From Verrucomicrobia bacterium UBA1200 (lineage in GTDB: Bacteria; Verrucomicrobiota; Kiritimatiellia; RFP12; UBA1067), in assembly GCA_002309765.1 (NCBI GenBank), contig DBXY01000031.1, positions 29,073-38,520 of the forward strand: 9,448 nt of DNA, read 5' to 3'. Below the pieces are notes generated by a model. The model worked only from the letters and a program-made list of their open reading frames with translations. It was not told the origin of the DNA and did no database searches. Made by a program: the position numbers and the translations under genes. This document shows positions 1-7,022 of this stretch, one piece after another. Positions within the stretch are counted from its first letter, which is position 1; every line of letters starts with the position of its first letter.

Positions 1-334
1 GATGCTGGTGATCGGCTATTACCTCGGAAACGCGAAACTCGCGGCGGCGCTGCGTTGCCCTACCGCCCACCTCGCGATGGCGCTGCGGCTGGTAGTGGTG
101 CCGCTGCTGACCATCGGGGCTTTTATGCTATGGCGCGGGATTGACCCGATTATGGCCCTCGCCGCAGTGATTGCCGCCGCCGCTCCGGTCGCGGCAATGT
201 GCACCATGTTTTCCGCGAAATTCAACCAAGACACCCATCTTTCGGTCGCGACAGTTTCATTGACCACCCTGTTGTCCATTCTAACCATGCCGTTAACCGT
301 CGGGCTTGCCCGCGCTTTGTTAATGCGGCGATAA
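1..334 (+). CDS. AEC-family (auxin efflux carrier / malate permease type) transporter, C-terminal part only
   Basis: This is the last 110 residues of an integral membrane permease; the 5' end lies left of the window, so the first visible ATG at position 2 need not be the real start. AEC proteins are usually about 300 residues with ten helices, so about two thirds is missing. Seen here: a helix end (VIGYYLG), a helix following an Arg (residues about 28-45, RLVVVPLLTIGAF), a helix ending in Pro (about 50-70, AAAAPVAA) and a last helix (about 80-105, LTTLLSILTMPLTVGL). The AAxPxAA...FSAKFNQD...S...TTLLSIxTxPL pattern is typical of the AEC C-terminus. The family moves organic anions or other small solutes across the inner membrane; the substrate here is unknown. 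It stops at TAA 332-334, 35 bp before the ROK gene, so it may be the first visible member of the sugar operon. Family call fairly sure, substrate not. Confidence 0.8.
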   Translation, partial: MLVIGYYLGNAKLAAALRCPTAHLAMALRLVVVPLLTIGAFMLWRGIDPIMALAAVIAAAAPVAAMCTMFSAKFNQDTHLSVATVSLTTLLSILTMPLTVGLARALLMRR

Positions 335-359
335 CCCTTTCTTTTCCCTACCATTAAAC

Positions 360-363
360 GGAG
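360..363 (+). promoter_or_regulatory. Shine-Dalgarno for the ROK gene
   Basis: GGAG six bases before ATG 370. It sits in a 35-bp gap (335-369) whose left part is pyrimidine-rich (cccttt cttttccc). I see no convincing -10/-35 pair there, so read-through from the permease gene is likely. Confidence 0.6.
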
Positions 364-369
364 ATCCCC

Positions 370-1287
370 ATGAACTTCAAAACCTCGCTTGGCATTGACA
401 TCGGCGGCACCAAATGCGCGCTCTCCGCCGGGGAGTGTACCGCGGACAGCGTAAAGATTTTCCACCGGGAGGAATTCCCAACCGCCGGACTAACGTGGCG
501 GCAAACGCTCGAAGAGTTCGCCTCGCGGATTGAAAAACTCAACCGGCGGTTTGACAACATCGGAATCAGTTGCGGCGGACCGCTGGATTCCCGGCGCGGC
601 GTCATCATGAGTCCTCCTAACCTGCCGGGGTGGGATAACGTTCCGGCAGTCGAGTTCTTTTCCAACCGTTTCAACGTGCCGGTTCATCTCCAGAACGATG
701 CCAATGCCTGCGCGTACGCGGAATGGAAATTCGGAGCCGGGCGCGGGTGCCGCAATATGGTTTTCATGACCTTCGGCACCGGTCTCGGGGCGGGAATAAT
801 CATTGATGGCAAACTCTACGCGGGAACGAATGACAACGCCGGGGAGATCGGCCACATCCGGTTGGCACCGGACGGTCCGGTCGGATACAATAAGGCCGGC
901 AGCGCCGAGGGCTTCTGCTCCGGCGCGGGCATGGCGAAACTGGCCAATATCCGGGCCAAGGAGCGGGGGATCGCGCTGCCGGACGATTTCAGCGCCAAGG
1001 AACTTTTCAAACGGGTCGATGACGGGGACGAATTCTGCCTGGGCGTGTTCCGCGAATCCGCGACGCATCTTGCAACCATCCTCGCCTACACCATCGACAT
1101 CCTGAACCCGGAAGTGATCGTTCTGGGCGGCGTTTTCATGCGCCAGTCCGAACGTTTCATGCGTGAGGTTTCACCGATTCTTGAACGCGAGGCGTTGCCG
1201 CTGGCGCGTCAGGTTTGCCGGATTGTCCCGGCCGGACTCTCGGAAAACATCGGCGACTACGCCGCGCTCGCCGTGGCCAATATGTAA
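370..1287 (+). CDS. ROK-family sugar kinase-like protein (zinc-motif-less variant)
   Basis: A 305-residue ROK protein, the usual length for ROK kinases, with no N-terminal DNA-binding domain, so it is a kinase-type member and not a NagC/XylR-type repressor. Seen: the phosphate-binding loop DIGGTK at residues 10-15; the catalytic Asp in QNDANACAYAEW (D110); the second ATP-binding stretch FGTGLGAGII near 137-146; and the sugar-binding GEIGH motif (E159, H162). The family phosphorylates glucose, mannose, fructose, N-acetylglucosamine, N-acetylmannosamine or allose in the cytosol; which sugar cannot be told here. Odd point: the zinc-binding CxCGxxGC that normally follows is replaced by GPVGYNKAGSAEGFCSG (169-185), with none of the three cysteines in place. 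I recall ROK proteins with a similar GYxKAGSxEGFCSG stretch, so this is probably a subfamily and not decay. The gene ends 18 bp before the GH2 start codon and is probably co-transcribed with it. The product would phosphorylate the sugar released by the neighbour (inference). Confidence 0.88.
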   Translation: MNFKTSLGIDIGGTKCALSAGECTADSVKIFHREEFPTAGLTWRQTLEEFASRIEKLNRRFDNIGISCGGPLDSRRGVIMSPPNLPGWDNVPAVEFFSNRFNVPVHLQNDANACAYAEWKFGAGRGCRNMVFMTFGTGLGAGIIIDGKLYAGTNDNAGEIGHIRLAPDGPVGYNKAGSAEGFCSGAGMAKLANIRAKERGIALPDDFSAKELFKRVDDGDEFCLGVFRESATHLATILAYTIDILNPEVIVLGGVFMRQSERFMREVSPILEREALPLARQVCRIVPAGLSENIGDYAALAVANM

Positions 1288-1288
1288 C

Positions 1289-1296
1289 GGGAGGTG
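1289..1296 (+). promoter_or_regulatory. Strong Shine-Dalgarno that sets the GH2 start
   Basis: GGGAGGTG lies nine bases before ATG 1306 and begins just after the ROK stop (TAA 1285-1287). It is a seven-base perfect match to the usual anti-SD. The in-frame GTG at 1294 is part of this SD, so the start must be ATG 1306; that choice also gives a clean signal peptide. Confidence 0.8.
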
Positions 1297-1305
1297 ACCG
1301 TCGAA

Positions 1306-3681
1306 ATGAACAAGCGAATGATTACGATCCCGCTGGCGACCGCGCTGTGCGCCGCCGCGTATGCATCGATTGAGCCGTTGTCGTTGGACGGCGAATGGCA
1401 ACTTGACTACTGGCCGCAACCGGAACACGGGGCAATCCGGACGCTGGACATCCCCGCCCATGAGACCACCGCCGCAACCGTGCCGGGGAATTGCGAACTC
1501 GATTTGGCGCGGGTCGGGATTCTGCCCGATCCGGAAATCGGGCTGAACGCCTTGAAGTTCCGGAAATACGAGGGCTATCAATGGCTCTACACGCGCACCT
1601 TTTCCTGTGCGGCGGTAACCGAAACCGCCGAACTGGTTTTCGACGGCATTGACACGTTGGCGGACGTGTTTATCAACGGTGAAAAGATCGGCGAAGCGGA
1701 GAACATGTTCATTCCGCACCGTTTTAACGTGACGGGCAAACTGAAAGACGGCGAAAACACCGTGCAGGTGCTTTTGCGCAGCGTGTTCATTGATTCGCGC
1801 GACAAGACGCTGGGCGAACTCGGTTACACCATGCAGGGCGGAGCCGAGGGCGAACCCTACCGCAAGGCCGGGCACATGGGCGGATGGGACATCTTTCCGC
1901 GGCTTTTTGTCTCCGGGTTATGGCGGGGCGTGCGGCTTGAAGTGCGGCGGCATGAAGCCGACATCGACCAGACCAGCTGGATTGTCAAATCCGTCGACCG
2001 CGCGGCGCGGAGGGCGGAGATATCCGGATCCTGCCGCATCCGGATGCCATTCTCGCAAATCGGGTCGGCCAAAGTCTCGATACGTTTGGCGAGGAACGGG
2101 AAAACCATTTCCGAACAATCTTTCCCGGCCCGCCATTTCCACCAATCCTTCGCAATGTCGGTGCAAGATGTTGAATTCTGGTGGCCGCGCGGATATGGCG
2201 ATCCGGTTTTGTATAACGCCTCCATCGAATTGACCGATTCCGACAACCGCCTTTTGGCAAGGAAAGAAGAGCGGATCGGGCTGCGCACCGTCGAACTGGT
2301 GCGGGATGACGTGTACAGCGCCGAACGCCCGGGGCAGTTCCTTTTCAAAGTCAACGGGGAACCGATTTATATCCGAGGCTCAAACTGGGTCCCGCTCGAC
2401 GCGTTGCATGGCCGCGACGCGGCGCTGCTGCATTCCACGCTGGAATTGTTCAAAGACCTGAACTGCAACATGGTGCGCGTCTGGGGCGGCGGTGTGTATG
2501 AACCGGACGCATTCTTTGACTGGTGCGACGAAAACGGGGTGTTGGTGTGGCAGGACTTCATGACCGGATGTTCGATGTTCCCGTTCAATCCCGATTACCA
2601 GCGGCAAACCCGCGAAGAGGCGGTTTCCGTGGTTCTGCGGCTCCGCAACCATCCGTCGCTTGCGCTGTGGAGTGGCAACAACGAGAACGACTGCGCAACG
2701 CGCTGGCGGCTGGGCCAATCAAAAACCGTCAACTGGAATCCCGGGGATGACGTCACCAGCCGCGTTACGCTGCCGCTGGTAATCAAGGAATTCGATGTCT
2801 CCCGGCCCTATCTGCCCAGTTCCCCCTACTTCTCGCCCGATGTTGTCGCGGGCAAAGCAAAACCGAGCGAAGACCACCTGTGGGGGGCGCGGGCCTATTA
2901 CAAGGTCGGCTACTACACTAACTCCCCGTGCTGGTTCGCGAGCGAAATGGGCTATCACGGATGCCCGAACCGCGCGTCGCTAGAGAAAATGATGAGTAAA
3001 GGGAACGCCTATCCCTGGACCGAAGTCACCGGTAACGACCCATGGAAAGATTTCCACTGGAATGAAGAGTGGCAGTTCAAAGCCTCCGACCCCTGGATGG
3101 ACGGTTTCGGGTCGCGGCGGAACTCGCTCATGACCAACCAGATAAAAATCATGTTCAAAGAAGTGCCGACCGATTTCGATGAATTCATCCTCGCCTCGCA
3201 AACCGTTCAAGCCGAAGCGATGAAGACCTTTGTCGAACTCTTCCGCGCCGACAAATTCAAAAAGAAAAACGGGTTGATCTGGTGGAACGTGCGCGACGGA
3301 TGGCCGCAGATATCCGACGCGGTGGTTGATTACTACGGCGGAAAGAAACTCGCTTACCACGTGATCCGCAACTCGCAGTTCAACCAACTCGTGTGCATCA
3401 CCGATGACGGACGCCTCAGCGCGGTAAACGACACCCTGCAACCCGTGAAAGGCAAAGTCACCGTATCCGACCTCGCCACCGGAAAAGTGCTGGTCGAAAA
3501 AGATTACGATGTGCCGGTCAACGCGGCGGCGGTGATTGACCGCGTATCTTGGACCGGACAAGGAGTGCTCTCTATCAAATACGAACAAGGCGGGGAAAAA
3601 CACTCCAATTGGTTCCTGTACGGCGAGCCGCCGTTCGACTTCCACACCATCGCCGCGTTGCTGACGGAGGCGCGAAAATGA
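1306..3681 (+). CDS. Exported GH2 beta-mannosidase-like glycoside hydrolase
   Basis: A 791-residue retaining glycoside hydrolase of family 2. Residues 1-20 (MNKRMITIPLATALCAAAYA, then SIE) look like a type I signal peptide; the Cys is not in a lipobox, so a periplasmic or secreted enzyme is predicted. Layout: N-terminal jelly-roll about 25-210, Ig-like domain about 215-325, TIM barrel about 335-650, C-terminal beta domain to the end. Seen: MVRVWGGGVYEPDAFFDWCDENG and VLVWQDFM, then LALWSGNNEND with the acid/base Glu460, and ASEMGYHGCPN with the nucleophile Glu547. The spacing and context match beta-mannosidases better than beta-galactosidases or glucuronidases. The family removes terminal beta-mannose from mannan or N-glycan fragments. 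Odd point: the near-invariant WDWGP loop reads WDIFP (194-198), keeping Asp195 but losing the second Trp, so the exact sugar may differ. Translation of the next gene is coupled through ATGA. An exo-beta-glucosaminidase or another GH2 specificity is possible. Confidence 0.88.
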   Translation: MNKRMITIPLATALCAAAYASIEPLSLDGEWQLDYWPQPEHGAIRTLDIPAHETTAATVPGNCELDLARVGILPDPEIGLNALKFRKYEGYQWLYTRTFSCAAVTETAELVFDGIDTLADVFINGEKIGEAENMFIPHRFNVTGKLKDGENTVQVLLRSVFIDSRDKTLGELGYTMQGGAEGEPYRKAGHMGGWDIFPRLFVSGLWRGVRLEVRRHEADIDQTSWIVKSVDRAARRAEISGSCRIRMPFSQIGSAKVSIRLARNGKTISEQSFPARHFHQSFAMSVQDVEFWWPRGYGDPVLYNASIELTDSDNRLLARKEERIGLRTVELVRDDVYSAERPGQFLFKVNGEPIYIRGSNWVPLDALHGRDAALLHSTLELFKDLNCNMVRVWGGGVYEPDAFFDWCDENGVLVWQDFMTGCSMFPFNPDYQRQTREEAVSVVLRLRNHPSLALWSGNNENDCATRWRLGQSKTVNWNPGDDVTSRVTLPLVIKEFDVSRPYLPSSPYFSPDVVAGKAKPSEDHLWGARAYYKVGYYTNSPCWFASEMGYHGCPNRASLEKMMSKGNAYPWTEVTGNDPWKDFHWNEEWQFKASDPWMDGFGSRRNSLMTNQIKIMFKEVPTDFDEFILASQTVQAEAMKTFVELFRADKFKKKNGLIWWNVRDGWPQISDAVVDYYGGKKLAYHVIRNSQFNQLVCITDDGRLSAVNDTLQPVKGKVTVSDLATGKVLVEKDYDVPVNAAAVIDRVSWTGQGVLSIKYEQGGEKHSNWFLYGEPPFDFHTIAALLTEARK
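3666..3670 (+). promoter_or_regulatory. Shine-Dalgarno for the SIS gene, inside the GH2 coding end
   Basis: GGAGG seven bases before ATG 3678, lying within the last codons of the GH2 gene. Together with the ATGA overlap of start and stop (3678-3681) it points to translational coupling. Confidence 0.7.
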
Positions 3682-4313
3682 GCCACCCGGATTCGGTGTC
3701 TACCCCAAAGGACATCCTCGCCCAACTTTCCGGCCGATATCCGCAACTGGAGGTCTGCGAAACCGCCATACACGCGGCATTTGACATCCTTTACGCCTGC
3801 TATCGCAACGGCGGGAAAGCCCTTGTGTGCGGGAACGGCGGCAGCGCCGCGGATGCCGAACACATCGTGGGCGAGCTGATGAAGTCGTTCATGCGGCGGC
3901 GGCCGCTGAACCGGGAGTTGGCGGCGCGACTGCCGGATGAACTGGCGTCCAAACTGGAGGGCGCGTTGCCGGCGGTGTCGCTGGTCTCGATGAGCGGGAT
4001 CATCACCGCCTTCGCGAATGACGTGGCATGGGAAACCGCCTTCGCGCAGCAAGTGGTCGGTCTGGGGCGGAGCGGCGACACGCTGGTCGCGCTCTCCACC
4101 AGCGGAAACAGCGTCAACTGCGTCAACGCCGCCCTTGCGGCAAGGGCGATGGGCATCCGGGTGGTGTCCTTTACCGGGCAGCATGGCGGACGGCTTTCCG
4201 AACTCGCGGATGCGGCGATCAAGGTGCCGGAAACCGAGACGTTTAAAGTCCAGGAGCTTCATCTGCCGGTCTACCACGCGGTCTGCGCGGCGCTGGAGGC
4301 GGCACTGTTCTAG
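3678..4313 (+). CDS. GmhA-like SIS-domain phosphosugar isomerase
   Basis: A 211-residue cytosolic protein made of one SIS domain, a phosphosugar-binding Rossmann-like fold. Start: ATG 3678 overlaps the GH2 stop and has GGAGG seven bases upstream; a longer in-frame start at 3549 would lie deep in the GH2 gene and is not credible. Seen: VCGNGGSAADAEHIVGEL (residues 50-67) with Glu66, at the place of the catalytic Glu of E. coli GmhA (sedoheptulose-7-phosphate isomerase); the phosphate-binding STSGNS at 140-145; and a C-terminal VQELHLPVYH with His195 and His200, one of which would be the catalytic His. It is about 20 residues longer than GmhA because of an Arg/Leu-rich insert after KSF (about 71-97). 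GmhA makes the heptose precursor of LPS, but no other heptose genes are visible and the gene sits with sugar-catabolic genes. An aldose-ketose isomerase acting on the sugar phosphate made by the ROK kinase is therefore as likely. Fold sure, substrate unknown. Confidence 0.85.
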   Translation: MSHPDSVSTPKDILAQLSGRYPQLEVCETAIHAAFDILYACYRNGGKALVCGNGGSAADAEHIVGELMKSFMRRRPLNRELAARLPDELASKLEGALPAVSLVSMSGIITAFANDVAWETAFAQQVVGLGRSGDTLVALSTSGNSVNCVNAALAARAMGIRVVSFTGQHGGRLSELADAAIKVPETETFKVQELHLPVYHAVCAALEAALF

Positions 4314-4339
4314 CCCAACCGCCAAATCCTAGACCGAAG

Positions 4340-5548
4340 TCACGACGCGGTGGCGATGGAGAATAGCGCCATGAAAAACGCGGTATAAACAAACCCCACG
4401 ATTCCGCCCACTAGGACGATCAGCACCGGCTCGATGATGATGCCGAACCGTTTGATCGCATTCTTGAGCAGCATTTCATGGAAATCGGCAATCTCCGCAA
4501 GCGTGCTGCCCAAGGTTCCGGTCGATTCGCCGACTGCGGTCATCTTTGCAAGCATCGGCATAAATTCGGGTGCGGATGACAACGCCCCGGCAAGGCTTTC
4601 GCCGCCTATCACCGCAGTCTTGGCATCTTGCAGCCTTTTCACCAACCGACTATTCCGCACCAGCAAAATAACCGTATCCAACCCATCCAGTAGCGACACC
4701 CCGCTCTCCAGCAGGATCGACAATCCGCGCGCCATAACCGCGGTGCGCGACAAACGCAAAATTTTCCCGATAACCGGCAGATATAGTGCGGCACGATCGG
4801 TCTGTTCTCGACCATACGGGAAACGCCGGATTAAAAACAATGACAACGGTATCGCCGCCAATACAACGCAAATTCGCACAATGTTAACGCGCATATAATT
4901 GGAAAAATCCAACAACCACCGGGTGATTGCCGGCAATGTCTGATTGGCTTGCGACAGGAAGGTTTCAATCTGTGGTATCACCTTGACTACCATAAGGGCA
5001 ACCACCCCAATGGTCATCACCACCACCAATGTGGGATAGATCAACGCGTTAACCAACATCATCCGCATCTCCCGCGTCTGTTCCAAATGTTCCGCCGCCC
5101 GTCGTAACGTCATTTCCAATTCGCCGGTCTGTTCCCCCACCTTAACCAACGCCAAGGTGTAGGCATCGAAACAAGCGTAACCGCGCATCGCATCATGCAT
5201 CGAAAGCCCGGACTCAATCTGTTCCGCAATCCGATTCCACACTCTGGCGCAACCGCGGCTGCCCGACTGTTCGGCGGCAGTACGCAAAGCCACCAACAGC
5301 GACAACCCGCTTTTAATCATCGATGACAACTGGCGCAAACCGAATTCGATATTCAACGCCCTTGGCTTCCCAAATATTCGCCAATCTGGCATCCGCCATC
5401 CGCCCCCGACGGATCTGTCCGGCTCAAGCGACAGCACCGCCGCGCCATCCGCATGCAGTTGTCGCAACGCGGCAGCGCGATCAGCCGCGTCAATCTTTTG
5501 CGACAGCCGTCTGCCGTCCGGAGTCTTAATTGTCGCTCGAAAAACCAT
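4340..5548 (-). CDS. gspF: Type II secretion / type IV pilus inner-membrane platform protein (GspF/PilC family)
   Basis: A 402-residue polytopic protein, the family's usual length. It anchors the assembly ATPase to the inner membrane and helps push pilin or pseudopilin subunits into the fibre. Seen: a soluble N-terminus with RATIKTPDGRR and a Gln/Leu-rich helix ending LSLEP (about 1-47). Then come two T2SSF repeats, the first near 70-195 (LSSMIKSGLSLLVAL ... KVGEQTGELEMTLRRAAEHLE) and the second near 270-395 (MARGLSILLESGVSLLDGL ... AVGESTGTLGSTLAEIADF). Three hydrophobic helices lie near 166-190 (YPTLVVVMTIGVVALMVV), 215-236 and 370-397 (IEPVLIVLVGGIVGF). Start: ATG 5548 has AGAGG eight bases upstream, whereas GTG 5554, two codons earlier, would leave only a two-base gap. 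It follows the ATPase gene by 11 bp. The sequence alone does not say whether it serves secretion or a pilus. Confidence 0.92.
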   Translation of the reverse strand: MVFRATIKTPDGRRLSQKIDAADRAAALRQLHADGAAVLSLEPDRSVGGGWRMPDWRIFGKPRALNIEFGLRQLSSMIKSGLSLLVALRTAAEQSGSRGCARVWNRIAEQIESGLSMHDAMRGYACFDAYTLALVKVGEQTGELEMTLRRAAEHLEQTREMRMMLVNALIYPTLVVVMTIGVVALMVVKVIPQIETFLSQANQTLPAITRWLLDFSNYMRVNIVRICVVLAAIPLSLFLIRRFPYGREQTDRAALYLPVIGKILRLSRTAVMARGLSILLESGVSLLDGLDTVILLVRNSRLVKRLQDAKTAVIGGESLAGALSSAPEFMPMLAKMTAVGESTGTLGSTLAEIADFHEMLLKNAIKRFGIIIEPVLIVLVGGIVGFVYTAFFMALFSIATAS

Positions 5549-5556
5549 AGCCACGA

Positions 5557-5561
5557 CCTCT
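5557..5561 (-). promoter_or_regulatory. Shine-Dalgarno of the GspF gene overlapping the GspE stop
   Basis: Read on the minus strand, TAGAGG joins the ATPase stop codon TAG (5562-5560) to AGAGG (5561-5557), eight bases before ATG 5548. This favours ATG 5548 over GTG 5554 and suggests translational coupling. Confidence 0.65.
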
Positions 5562-7008
5562 AGATTTCACGACAGACATCGGCGGCGGCTACCGTACCGT
5601 CGGCGATTTTACAGAGCGCGTCATGATAAAGGTTTTGGTAACCTTGGCTCTCCAAATATTCCAGCAGCTCGTGTTCTTCGACATTCCGGGCAATCATCGA
5701 GGCGGCGGTTGCGTCGGGTGCAAAAAGCTCGAACAGCGCCACGCGGCCCAGATACCCGCGCCCCGCGCATGACAAACACCCTTCCGGGACGAAAGCCGTG
5801 CTGCCGACTGCATCTGGACAACAAAGCAGACGCGACTCCAGTTCGGTGAGCGAGGCGGGACGGCGGCATTCCGGACACAACCTACGAACCAGGCGTTGGG
5901 CGATGCTCATCCGCAGCGTGGCGGCGATAAGGTGTGGGGCCAACCCCATGTCGGACAACCTAGTAACCGCGCCAACCGCAGTGTTGGTGTGCAGGGTGGA
6001 TAAAACCAGATGGCCGGTTAGCGAGGCTTTTACCGCCACATCCATCGACTCGGTGTCACGAATCTCCCCGATCATAATCACGTCCGGATCATGCCTTAAC
6101 AGCGAACGCAGCACTTTGGTGAAAGTCACTTTGTCGGCAGAGTCGATCTCCGCTTGGGAAACGCCGTCGATCTCATATTCAATCGGGTCTTCCACCGTCA
6201 GGATATTCAACCCGCCCTGTGCCAAAAGGCGACGGATCGAGGCGTACAGCGTAGTGGATTTTCCCGATCCGGTAGGTCCGGTGAGCAGAAACAACCCGTG
6301 CGGGGAAGCGAGCATCTGTTCTACGCTTTCAAGATGTTCCGCCCGCATCCCCAACCGTTCCAAAGTCAACTGGTCGCGGTCCGACCCCAGCAAACGCAAG
6401 GTTATGCTCTCGCCGTAACGGGTGGGAAGGGTCGCGGAACGCACATCCACCGCCGTAGCCGGATCATCGGGAAGCGGGCCCAACGAAAAACCGCCGTCCT
6501 GCGGGGCGCGGCGTTCGGCGATATCCATGCCGGAAAGCACCTTGATACGGCTGACCAAAGGCGCGTGCTGTTCCAATGGAAAGGCGCGGTAATCCTCCAA
6601 CACCCCGTCCACCCGAAAACGGATCTGAACCGCATCGCGTCTCGGATCGATGTGAATGTCCGAAGCGCGGCGCAATCGGGCGGCGCGGAAAATTTCGTCC
6701 GCCAGCGCCACCGCGTCCTCAGCGGCGCCGGTTCTGGATGATGCGGTTTCAGCGCCGTAAACCCGCACAAGAGCGCGACGCAGTTCGTTGGCGTCAACCG
6801 GATGAAACTCCATGGCCGACGCGCCGGTCTGGCGGCGCAACAGTTGGCGCGTCGCTTCGTCCGGCGGATATAGGCAAGCCAAATGCAACACCCCGCCGAA
6901 TTCCGCCATTGGAATCAGCTGACGCCGGAACGCAACCGCACGGGGAATCCGACCGGCCAATGCCGGATCAATCCTCACCCTTGAAAAATCAAACAAATTC
7001 TCCGCCAT
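5560..7008 (-). CDS. gspE: GspE/PilB-family secretion or pilus-assembly ATPase
   Basis: A 482-residue cytoplasmic hexameric ATPase that powers pseudopilin or pilin assembly, working with the GspF-type protein encoded next. Seen in order: a GspE/MshE N-terminal domain about 15-110 (IPRAVAFRRQLIPM...GVLHLACLYPPDE); the RRASDIHIDP motif that opens the ATPase core; Walker A GPTGSGKST at 244-252 with Lys250; the Asp box VEDPIEYE; Walker B DPDVIMIGEIRD near 307-318 with Glu315; and the His box GHLVLSTLHTN with His333 and His340. Four cysteines (C378, C381, C411, C414) form the zinc-finger pair CPEC...CLSC. That finger marks GspE/PilB-type extension ATPases and argues against the PilT retraction type. 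Start: ATG 7008, 14 bp after the VWA stop; the in-frame upstream start at 7107 would overlap that gene by about 85 bp. The SD is weak. It is somewhat shorter than typical PilB or GspE (about 500-570), the difference being at the N-terminus. GspE and PilB cannot be told apart here. Confidence 0.93.
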   Translation of the reverse strand: MAENLFDFSRVRIDPALAGRIPRAVAFRRQLIPMAEFGGVLHLACLYPPDEATRQLLRRQTGASAMEFHPVDANELRRALVRVYGAETASSRTGAAEDAVALADEIFRAARLRRASDIHIDPRRDAVQIRFRVDGVLEDYRAFPLEQHAPLVSRIKVLSGMDIAERRAPQDGGFSLGPLPDDPATAVDVRSATLPTRYGESITLRLLGSDRDQLTLERLGMRAEHLESVEQMLASPHGLFLLTGPTGSGKSTTLYASIRRLLAQGGLNILTVEDPIEYEIDGVSQAEIDSADKVTFTKVLRSLLRHDPDVIMIGEIRDTESMDVAVKASLTGHLVLSTLHTNTAVGAVTRLSDMGLAPHLIAATLRMSIAQRLVRRLCPECRRPASLTELESRLLCCPDAVGSTAFVPEGCLSCAGRGYLGRVALFELFAPDATAASMIARNVEEHELLEYLESQGYQNLYHDALCKIADGTVAAADVCREI

Positions 7009-7022
7009 CACCGTATCTGCCG

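Noticed and set aside
490..1068. Long minus-strand frame opposite the ROK gene
   Set aside because: High-GC shadow frame: the + strand frame has full ROK motifs, and the minus product has no recognisable domain.
1294..1305. GTG start four codons upstream for the GH2 gene
   Set aside because: The GTG is part of the GGGAGGTG Shine-Dalgarno itself; ATG 1306 has ideal spacing and gives a clean signal peptide.
2980..3645. 221-codon minus-strand frame opposite the 3' part of the GH2 gene
   Set aside because: Antisense shadow of a motif-confirmed GH2 gene; no domain or supported start.
3549..3677. N-terminal extension of the SIS protein from ATG 3549
   Set aside because: It would overlap the GH2 gene by about 130 bp and add a basic, low-complexity stretch unlike any SIS protein; ATG 3678 has an SD and an ATGA overlap.
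4131..4147. Perfect 7-bp inverted repeat with 3-base loop (gcccttg-cgg-caagggc)
   Set aside because: It lies inside the SIS coding region, has no T-run after it and encodes an ordinary Ala-rich helix, so it is most likely a chance hairpin.
3504..4325. 273-codon minus-strand frame opposite the SIS gene
   Set aside because: Rich in Arg, His and Gly as expected for a GC-rich shadow frame; the opposite strand encodes a clear SIS protein.
5798..6418. 206-codon plus-strand frame opposite the GspE gene
   Set aside because: Shadow of the ATPase, whose Walker, His and zinc motifs are all intact on the minus strand.
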